Of a DNA stretch of 13,826 nt, positions 7,071 to 13,826 are shown in pieces. Source of the DNA: Glandiceps talaboti. Lineage: Eukaryota; Hemichordata; Enteropneusta; Spengelidae. The notes below the pieces were generated by a model, which saw only the letters and a list, made by a program, of their open reading frames with translations, did no database searches and had not been told where the DNA came from. Where the stretch lies: assembly GCF_964340395.1 (NCBI RefSeq), contig NC_135562.1:21993892-22007717 (forward strand), read 5' to 3'. The stretch's first letter is position 1. The number at the start of each line of letters is the position of its first letter. A program made the position numbers and the translations under genes.

Positions 7071-8230
7071 ATAATGAAGGACATGACAAATAGCTCTATA
7101 GACAGAGCTGATTAAACGTCATGCCCCGCCACGTGATTAAACACGACCTCAAGACAGTTTTACACTCAGCAAGAATGTATTGGAAAACTTATAAATCTGA
7201 ATATCATTTGCATAAGAATTAATCAAAACATACTTATATTGGAAAATAAATTAATATTAATTAATTGTATATTTGATTTACTATGTAAAATTAAAAATAC
7301 ATTTACTTGATGACGTAATTGTTCATGTACATATATATTTTCGTACATTCTTTCAATCTAAACTAAAAAACCTGGTTGGGTGTCTGTAGATGATTATTTC
7401 ACACTATAATAGCTCCAAGAGTAGTTCTAGCGTGCTTAGGTGCAGGAAATGTATTGATGTTACCTTATTTGAATATAGATATGGTTACCACACACCCTGC
7501 ATACGAACTCTTGATGTTTGAGAAAGAATCTGACAAATTATGCCGATGAAGTATCTGACTTAATTGAGTAAAAGGGAATCTATGATGACGGTGAAAACTG
7601 GAGTGTGTGAAAATAATCAACAATTCACTGAAGAAAGAAATTTGCCAATGGGTCCTACACATATTAAAAATACATGATATTTTTCGATGGGTGGTTGAAA
7701 GAATTATCACACAATCATTCAGATTTACTGTTTACATTATTGAACATTCGATATGATGATTCAATCGAAAGAAAGACAACGGTGACCGGCATTAAAATAT
7801 TTAAACACAAGCAATGGCAAAGGATAGTGTGTCCCCTTATTTATTCCAGGTTGCTAAATCCCCTTATCTTTCGTTTTACTTAGACTGGTTTTAAACTTTG
7901 ACATGAGGTTGGAAAGCAAATTATACAATGAGACCATTGGCAAACCAGAGCGTCATCTTAAAGAAAACAAGAGTTCCTCTAACGCTATAATTGTATAGAT
8001 CTTATTTAATTGGGTCTGAAGTCTAGTTTTAAGCGGTTATATTTATGACTTTCTATACATTTAAGCATTTTTCGTAGTAATGACGTGGTTTCTATGATTA
8101 CAAAAAGTTTAGATATGTTATGACAAACCTAAGCCGACTTGTCAAAATCGTACATCAACAATTTAGACACACTGTCACCCAAGGATATTAACCGTAAGGT
8201 TTGTCATCGTACTTTCCATTTATTTTTCAG
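7071..8230. other. Unassigned intron-like sequence
   Basis: No gene recognised. Visible small items are a hairpin AGCTCT/AGAGCT at 7092-7109 (6-bp arms, 6-nt loop), a CACGTG E-box core at 7130-7135, and the near-repeat TGATTAAAC (about 7109 and 7134). Open stretches at 7465-7710 (minus) and 7674-7883 (plus) resemble no family and look like chance. Confidence 0.5.
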
Positions 8231-8242
8231 CCCCCCCCCCCC
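8231..8242. repeat. Poly-C tract (12)
   Basis: Twelve consecutive C, followed by GCC and then TCCCCCTTTCCCTTTC. It is one of eight G or C runs of nine or more bases in the window. Confidence 0.95.
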
Positions 8243-8299
8243 GCCTATTGTCCCCCTTTCCCTTTCAAGCTAGGTGGCCATACTACGTTTCTTTTTAAG

Positions 8300-8560
8300 C
8301 CCACCTAAGGCTACTCTCTTTATTCATATTCAGTTTACCATCCAGGAATACGTTCGAGGTTAGTGAGATCTTTTCACGCTGTAGTCATATTTTATTTCCA
8401 TATCTGTAGCATTTTATTCCGACACTTTTATCCTGTATTCATTTTTAGCATTTTGTGACTTTCGATTTTATCCATTTTATCTATTAGTTTGACCCTGAAG
8501 AAGGCAACTGTTGCGTTGCCGAAACGTCGGTTTTAATAAAGATATCAGAAGATTATAGTG
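8300..8560 (+). mobile_element. Probable 3' end of a second Penelope-like element (relic)
   Basis: T-rich 3' non-coding-like sequence leads into the hairpin motif, followed directly by TTTTAATAAAG with a polyadenylation-type AATAAA at 8535-8540. No endonuclease or reverse transcriptase frame is readable upstream, so only the tail is left. The T-rich part is not recognisably similar to the tail of the 4864-5542 copy outside the motif, so it is probably another family. Start and end are approximate. Confidence 0.5.
8494..8530 (+). other. PLE 3' hairpin motif, hammerhead-like
   Basis: The order is CCTGAAGAA, stem GGCAAC (8503-8508), loop TGTTGC, stem GTTGCC (8515-8520), then GAAACGTCGG. CUGAAGA fits the hammerhead core CUGANGA and GAAA the second core strand, joined by a perfect 6-bp stem II. 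However, one extra A separates the core from the stem, and no partner for stems I and III is evident in cis. The same arrangement occurs at 5465-5495 at the end of a recognisable PLE, which identifies this as a PLE-type tail. Confidence 0.65.
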
Positions 8561-8686
8561 ACTGGTCGAGACATCTTTAATTTCTACCTCACACTTGATA
8601 TATATACTTACATTGCTCCAATGACCTTCATGGAACAGTGATATTATTTTTTTTCATTTTTAAGCAATTTTCAAAATTATCACATT
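8561..8686. other. AT-rich sequence, nothing recognised
   Basis: Short AT-rich stretch with a T/AT tract near 8641-8660. No gene or named repeat seen. Confidence 0.5.
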
Positions 8687-8700
8687 GTTACTATGACAAC
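8687..8700 (+). promoter_or_regulatory. Candidate RFX X-box 1
   Basis: GTTACTATGACAAC fits the X-box pattern RYYNYYATRRNRAC at every position. RFX transcription factors bind X-boxes, often at ciliary genes. No promoter or gene start is evident nearby, so function is only a possibility. Confidence 0.4.
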
Positions 8701-8961
8701 ATTGGAATAAAATTCACTTAGCTACGTTTTGGCAAGGCCAACTCAAATGTTCATAAGATATTGATTCTGAGCTTACAGAAAAAGGTGTGGGTGAATTTTC
8801 CCAAATGGTACGAGCAATCACTCTGGCAATTGTCAATTTTCAGTTCATAATAACAGTAATGTTTTCTCTTTGTGGTGACAAAGAACGAATAATACTCACG
8901 TAAGATTATTCACAAGAATAAATATAGCATTATCATTCGAAAATTGTTGGCATTAATTAGG

Positions 8962-8975
8962 GTTGTCATGGAAAC
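8962..8975 (+). promoter_or_regulatory. Candidate RFX X-box 2
   Basis: GTTGTCATGGAAAC fits RYYNYYATRRNRAC at every position and is followed by CATGGG, giving a partly mirrored CATGG pair. A related but imperfect site, GTTGTCATGGACAC, lies at 9504-9517. Confidence 0.4.
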
Positions 8976-10031
8976 CATGGGTATAATGTGCATTTCACTC
9001 TAGATAGGGGAACGAAATGAAATAGGTGTTTCTTAATGACATCCCATAATATTCAATATTGACGTCAGACAATTACGACATATGTATGCCATGGGCAATT
9101 ACATTTTATCTGCCATTCACAACGGAAATATCATCTTGAGAGAGGGGTAACAACCACTGCGATTAAAGTATGCCAGCTTGATAATGATTACAGGTAATAC
9201 TGTCACATCTAAAATCGATTCTCTTCAGCACTGGAGAATCCTACTGTTAAGAAGATTTCTTTACGTCGGTACTTCAAAGGCAATTCGTGTCAATGACAAG
9301 ATTCACCACCGAGCTTTTTACAGTCCAGAGAATGTTTGACTGTTCACATTTAAATCTGATTTGACTTCAAAGGGACGCCGTAGGGATTACGTTTATCATA
9401 GCAATGGGAGCTAATAGGTGTTTGAAACTCTTGGTTTCTGTTTTATATTCAAATAGAGTATTAATGCACAGTTTATCTAATCACAGGCTGGATCACAAAC
9501 ATGGTTGTCATGGACACACTTGCTATTCATATAGGTTATTAAGTGTCAGTATGAACGCCACACAAAGTCTGCGTTCTGGGTCAACAATGTGTTATAACGA
9601 AAGATAACGTCTTAGAATTGTTTGAAACGAGAAAAGAAAAATAATTGGTTATGTCAGATATTCGAAACTAGCAATTAGAAATAAAATGGAACACAGTTAT
9701 GTTGTTTTCTATCAGTTGTAGTCGATGATGACCTGAAGGAAGACTTTCGTACATTAACACGTTGACAAATCATGATTTCTTACATATTTTGAATAGTTAG
9801 TTTGTTTGTGAAATGACATCATAGTTACCTCACCTGCACTGGTAGTTGCAACTTAGACATTTATTAAAAATCATACTTAATAATCACTGAGGAATGATCT
9901 GAACATGAAGACCAACATAATAGACATAACTTGCTACAGCTAAGTACTAATACAGGTAGGTTATATATCACTCAGTGATTCTTGATTGATTTTTTACATT
10001 CCGTACAGGAAGGTTATATTTTAAGGATGGG

Positions 10032-10032
<1 letters not shown>
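8976..10032. other. Unassigned sequence
   Basis: No gene is recognised. It contains a perfect CRE palindrome TGACGTCA at 9060-9067, a palindrome AGTTGCAACT at 9844-9853, and the imperfect X-box at 9504-9517. The 67-codon plus-strand open stretch at 9404-9607 matches nothing I know. Confidence 0.5.

Positions 10033-10114
<82 letters not shown>
10033..10114. repeat. (TGTC)n microsatellite
   Basis: About 20 uninterrupted copies of the tetranucleotide, ending in TGTTTGTTT. Open frames of Cys-Leu-Ser-Val or Asp-Arg-Gln-Thr repeats on both strands are artefacts. It forms the head of the dispersed repeat that follows. Confidence 0.97.
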
Positions 10115-10119
<5 letters not shown>

Positions 10120-10280
10120 TTCATCGTTTTCTCAAAAATGGCTGTCTCAATGCAAACGAAATTTGGTACACATATTTTTAGGTAATGGCTGCGACTGATT
10201 AGCTTTTGATAAACGTTCATGAATATTAATGATGATTTACATATGATTAATATTTTTGGTAATTAGGCCATACATTAACC
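10115..10280 (+). repeat. (TGTC)n-tailed dispersed repeat, body
   Basis: After the microsatellite comes TCGTTTTCTCAAAAATGG, then AAACGAAATTTGGTACACAT, then GATGATTTACATATGATTA and GGTAATTAGGCCATA. The first part matches the reverse complement of 13220-13310, which also has an ACAG tract attached. The later part matches the tandem units from 13380 (AATTTGGTACATAC, CAGTAATTGGGCTATA). It is therefore a repeat family with an inbuilt microsatellite; class not recognised. Confidence 0.7.
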
Positions 10281-11285
10281 AGATTTAAACTGAAAGCCTT
10301 CCGTAAGGGTAATATTGAGCTTTTTGTTCCTACACATAGTAATTGCTGGAATGCAACAATCTTTGTTATAGTAGGCTATTAGTACATGATATACCCCTGA
10401 ATTGACAAAAAGGTGTGCCAAACTATAGAAATCTGAAAGTACTTTGTGATATCAATCTATGTATGTACATGTAGTGGAACAGATGTAATGGCTTTTGAAA
10501 TCAAATTATTCAAATTTACAGGGATACACATACATCCGACATACATATAGACATACATACATTTCACCATGCATACAGCACAAATGTATGGATTGCTGTA
10601 TCAATTGAACATAATGAATTTTAGCTCTATATCTGTGAATTTTGAAGTCCCAGTGAAAGTTGTCGAAAAGTTATTCAACTATCCCCTACCTATTCTCAAT
10701 ACATATATATACCCGGGATATGTACACTCGTTTCCATGGCAAATAATAAACAAAATTCAAACCATCATAACATCGCTAGTATGCATCAGAAAGTTTGCAC
10801 ACTTTTAAGCATGATACCACTCTATACTTTGATTCTCGTTTACAGACCCTTTTTGTAACACTAAGTTCAAGAATTTCGCGATGCATGCCACAATGAGGTG
10901 AATTTCCATGGCGCTCAAGTTCGTTTGGTTTCTCAAATATAATATTCAGATCTGGACATAAACGTATTGATATATATTTTGATATACGTACCTTTCAATA
11001 CAAGCAACCCGAATACTTTGAATGGTCTAGAACAAAGCCAATCAATGTCGGAAAATTGGGGTAAAATTGACCTAATTAAAGCGCTTAGTACACTGCCCAA
11101 CATTGCAACACAGTAGGTAACAACATTTGCTTTTCTCATTTGCATTGTTGTGATAATGTTATTTTTTACGAATAAATGCACGCATTCTAGCAGCAAACTC
11201 GCCCTTAGTATCGAAAGATTTATATTAAAACAAAGAGAGAAGATTTTCAATTTTGAAAAGATCGTATGGATTTTTTTTTTGCATT
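10281..11285. other. Unassigned sequence
   Basis: No gene recognised. A short degenerate ACAT tract lies at about 10524-10562 and an ATATATACCCGGGATAT patch near 10704. Open stretches at 10569-10808 (plus) and 10933-11250 (minus, 105 codons) have no recognisable motifs and no splice or promoter support. Confidence 0.5.
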
Positions 11286-11400
11286 TTGCAACCTGTTTTT
11301 GAAATTGGCAGTAGTGGGCGGGGGGGGGGTGTCATGCTTTTTTGAAAATTGTGGATGGGGGTGGGGGTCATTGTGTTTTGGATTGTGATGGAATAAAACA
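11286..11400. repeat. Third, diverged G-tract repeat
   Basis: G runs of 10 (11320-11329), 5 (11357-11361) and 5 (11363-11367) are each followed by TCA or TGTCA and then a T-rich stretch, as in the dispersed repeat at 1-311 (GGGGGTCA...GTTTT). It lacks the flanking landmarks of copies A and B, so it is only a relative or a similar G-tract minisatellite. Confidence 0.5.
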
Positions 11401-11937
11401 ATCCTTTTCTACAATGGCATATAGCCTTGTCTGAAATGTGGTACATGTAAATATTTGTTCATATCCCTGTTTCTTACATGAATTCTTGGATATTACTTAT
11501 CAGTTCAAACATAACTATACATATACATATACATGTATTACCTAGCTACCACACTAGTTACAGAACATGTTATGTAAATGCTTGGCTGTCTCACAATCAA
11601 TGCTTCACTTATATTGCACGTTGGGGCAAAAGTGAACTTGAAGGTTTCGTAATGGTGATCTTCATAGATACACCGGTATGTTAGAGAACTTTAGGCGGTC
11701 ATACCTAGTGTATAATAGAAACTGGAAAGCTGATGAGATGTGGTGATTTGTAGTTTCAATAACTTATAGTGTCCAAAACAGAAAGTGTATTAATCCCTTC
11801 TGACAAGTTCATACTGACGAGTAGAACATTTTAGATTAACTTCTTTTTATAAACTATGCCCCTATACCAATGTTACGGGCCCATTTTTATGTGACATGGG
11901 AAACTCATCTAAAACTTACATTTTCGTTAGCTTTTTG
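11401..11937. other. Unassigned sequence
   Basis: No gene or clear repeat apart from a short ATACAT tract (about 11515-11535). The plus-strand open stretch 11478-11684 looks like chance. Confidence 0.5.
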
Positions 11938-12447
11938 AAGCTTGGAAATATTACCTAAAAGGCTATGGATAACTTCAGCATTGCCTTAATAGAAGCAAAA
12001 CTGCAGATCTGCCAGGGGAAAATCCCTATAGTTTCTAATACTTGATGATGCTGTCTTGTAAAGCGTGGTTTAAGTTATTGCTTGAAAGGGTCTGAATAGC
12101 CTAAATATTGGCTTTAAGAGTAAATATCCTCAAGGGCTTCTAGAGGGAGACCCCATGGACCCCCCCCCCCCCACATGAGGTGGACATATCCCAGTCTCAA
12201 TCTCTTCCCCTCTTACTGTCAAGATGCTATCAAAGTATATTTCAAAAATATCTCAACCCTATGTAGTTGCTTATTTTTACATGTTGGTGCTGTCTTGTAA
12301 AGCTTGGAAATTATTTTCTGAAAATGTCTCAAAATTGACTTTTCAGAGTTAAAAACCTCCTGGGCTTCTAGGGGGAGACCCCCTAGGACCCCCCATAAGA
12401 GATGTACATATTCCCTTCTCACACTTATCCCCGTAGCTGTCAGTCAT
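11938..12447. repeat. Degenerate tandem repeat units of about 225-240 bp
   Basis: Two units are seen by recurring landmarks. TGCTGTCTTGTAAAGC occurs near 12049 and 12288. GGGCTTCTAG followed by GGGAGACCCC and a C run occurs at 12134 and 12362. GATGCTATCAAAG at 12223 recurs as GATACTATTAAAC at 12448, which opens the copy B repeat. A partial unit begins at 11938 (GAAGCTTGGAAAT). There is a 13-base C run at 12160-12172 and a perfect GC-rich palindrome at 12368-12386. The minus-strand open stretch 12219-12422 is repeat sequence, not a gene. Confidence 0.75.
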
Positions 12448-12741
12448 GATACTATTAAACTCCCTGTAGAATATATTTACCCTGTGTTGTCAATAATTAT
12501 AATTATGATAGTGCTATCCTGGGATCTTATAAAGTAGATACAAGACAGTCAAGCAATCCACACATGATAAAAAATACCTGTCCTGTGAATATTATATGGG
12601 GGGGGGTTATTATGTTTTAGAATTAAGTGATGGGGGGGGGGTTCAGCCTGTTTTTGGTTTTACAGATAGTGGGGGTCAGTGACTTTTTGTCGGTCCGATT
12701 TAAGAATCCACTGCCCCAGGTTGGGGAAACTGACCGGCCCC
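12448..12741. repeat. Dispersed repeat, copy B
   Basis: Direct-orientation match to 1-311 from GATACTATTAAAC to AACTGACCGGCCCC. G-run lengths are 9 (12598-12606), 10 (12632-12641) and 5 (12671-12675), against 13, 5 and 10 in copy A, and the C run of copy A is reduced to CCCC. Similarity stops at the same base in both copies: copy A continues into the minisatellite and copy B into unrelated sequence. A plus-strand open stretch from 12627 crosses this boundary and is not considered coding. Confidence 0.85.
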
Positions 12742-13219
12742 AAAAGGCTAACAAAAGAGAAGGAATTGTTACTGGTCACGGCACATCACTGAAATGCCCC
12801 CGCTTTGATCTTTTTCCCCTGTGTTTTTCCAGCCAATGCAGTCTGCAGATCCACGGGAAAACACAAAATAACTCTATGTATATTAATTGCTACTTCAGTA
12901 AAGACAACTGCAGGACTAATCATGAACAATTAAAAAAAGAAATTTAAATTCGCATCGAATTTAGACAACATTTCCTGACCAGAAATAATGCTTTTCTTTT
13001 TTGTGGCCACTGCGTCTAATTACCGATAATATGCCAATAACTTATTAAAACTGACAGCTACATCAATAATATTTTCAGGACAGATGTGCTTAGGTATGCA
13101 AATGTATGTACCAAAGTCTATTGAATTTGAAGTGTGCATTCTTGATATATAGCCTAATTACAGAAAACCAATTGCTCAATAGTATTCTGGGAATGTTTAC
13201 CAAAACCTAATCACTTCTT
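12742..13219. other. Unassigned sequence
   Basis: AT-rich with no recognised gene, RNA or repeat. Confidence 0.5.
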
Positions 13220-13310
13220 GCCATTGCCCTCCGGAATATGTCTTCAAATTTCGTTTGTTTTGGAGAAAACAGTGACACAGACAGACACACAGACAGATAC
13301 ACACATACAC
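13220..13310 (-). repeat. (TGTC)n-tailed dispersed repeat, reverse copy
   Basis: CAAATTTCGTTTG and GAGAAAAC are followed by an impure CAGA/CACA tract (about 13274-13318). The reverse complement matches the head of the 10115-10280 repeat (TGTC tract, GTTTTCTC, AAACGAAATTTG). The tract is shorter and more mutated than at 10033, so this copy seems older. Confidence 0.65.
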
Positions 13311-13379
13311 ACACAGAGACCTTCACCCACTAATACATCTCTTCCTTACGGAAGAAAAAATGCACTCGTCAAGCTCAAC

Positions 13380-13826
13380 ATAATTTGGTACATACTTCAA
13401 ACATAACAAATGGCACATGTTCTGAAAAGCTTGTTAATTAATATTGCTTATAGTTCTAATGAGACATGTCTATAATTCGTGATTTTCAGTAATTGGGCTA
13501 TATCTTAAGAATGCCTATAGATGTAACACTTAGATTTAATAAGCGATTTGAAAAGTACTGAATTTCAGTAATTAGGTTATCTCTTAAGAGTGTACTATTC
13601 ACATTCATTATAATTTACTAAATACATCAACTATAACAAAACAAACAGCTTATAACACGTTTTGTGATGTAGCTTTTAGGTTTAATGGCTCATTTGTATG
13701 ATTATTGATTTTCAGTAATAAGGCTATATCTTCAAAATTCATACTTCAAATTCGATATAATTTAGTACATACTATAAACATAAGAAAGCGCATGTCCTGA
13801 AAAGCGTGTTGATGTAACTTTTAATG
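13380..13826. repeat. Degenerate tandem array, about 150-bp unit with a 77-bp partial duplication
   Basis: ATAATTTGGTACATAC-type starts occur at about 13381, 13607 and 13758 (226 and 151 bp apart). TTTCAGTAATTGGGCTATA-type motifs occur at about 13483, 13560 and 13709 (77 and 149 bp apart). The first interval is therefore one unit plus a 77-bp partial duplication. TGATGTAGCTTTTAGGTTTAATGG recurs in weaker form as GATGTAACACTTAGATTTAAT. The array runs out of the window. Its units match the body of the repeat at 10115-10280. Confidence 0.7.

Noticed and set aside
8494-8530. Call of a complete, active hammerhead ribozyme
   Set aside because: Core-like strands and stem II are present, but there is an extra A before the stem and no cis stems I and III with a GUH cleavage site could be drawn, so it is reported only as hammerhead-like.
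10014-10220. Open frames with Cys-Leu-Ser-Val or Thr-Asp-Arg-Gln repeats
   Set aside because: Generated by the TGTC microsatellite.
10933-11250. Minus-strand 105-codon open frame
   Set aside because: No recognisable domain, no splice or promoter support, and composition like the surrounding AT-rich DNA.
12219-12947. Open frames at 12219-12422 (minus) and 12627-12947 (plus)
   Set aside because: They lie in, or run across the boundary of, dispersed repeats and show no protein motif.
1-13826. tRNA, rRNA or snRNA genes
   Set aside because: No cloverleaf with A/B boxes and no recognisable rRNA or snRNA segment was seen on reading both strands; a covariance search was not possible here.

Overview
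This window looks like intergenic or intronic DNA from a nuclear animal genome, most likely a marine invertebrate. It has one spliced-type exon with intron-like flanks, no bacterial-style gene packing, abundant tetranucleotide microsatellites, poly-G/poly-C tracts, and the remains of Penelope-like retroelements (PLEs). The exon encodes part of a TRPC-family cation channel whose wording is closer to what I recall of insect TRP/TRP-gamma than of vertebrate TRPC. I cannot fix the phylum from sequence alone.

Layout. 1-311 is one copy of a dispersed repeat with long G runs; a second direct copy lies at 12448-12741. From 312 to about 4141 is a 29-bp minisatellite of about 132 units in two subfamilies (312-658 and 688-4141), joined by a hybrid unit and carrying local higher-order repeats. 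4142-4618 is unassigned. 4619-4839 is a compound tetranucleotide tract. About 4864-5542 is a 5'-truncated PLE that keeps its C-terminal Cys-rich linker and GIY-YIG endonuclease domain and a 3' hairpin motif. 5543-5925 is a large (ACAT)n-type microsatellite with internal GCAT/GCAC/CCAC/CCAT blocks. 5926-6417 on the minus strand is the TRPC exon; its 5' splice site GTATGT is also the first repeat of the microsatellite. 6891-7070 is a 28/16-bp minisatellite rich in ACTTAC (GTAAGT on the gene strand). 8494-8540 is a second PLE-like 3' tail. 8687-8975 holds two perfect RFX X-box matches. 10033-10280 is a (TGTC)n-tailed dispersed repeat, with a reverse-oriented relative at 13220-13310 and a tandem relative at 13380 to the window end. 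11938-12741 holds degenerate repeat units of roughly 225-240 bp ending in the second dispersed-repeat copy.

How it fits together. The only supported host gene is the TRPC gene on the minus strand. No other exon of it was recognised, so the window is best read as one 492-bp exon between at least 5.9 kb of downstream intron (1-5925) and at least 7.4 kb of upstream sequence (6418-13826). The minisatellite, the PLE and the microsatellites would then all be intronic. I found no convincing new gene system. The most interesting signals are how repeats touch the splicing signals of this gene, the internal organisation of the minisatellite, and the hairpin motif shared by the two retroelement tails.
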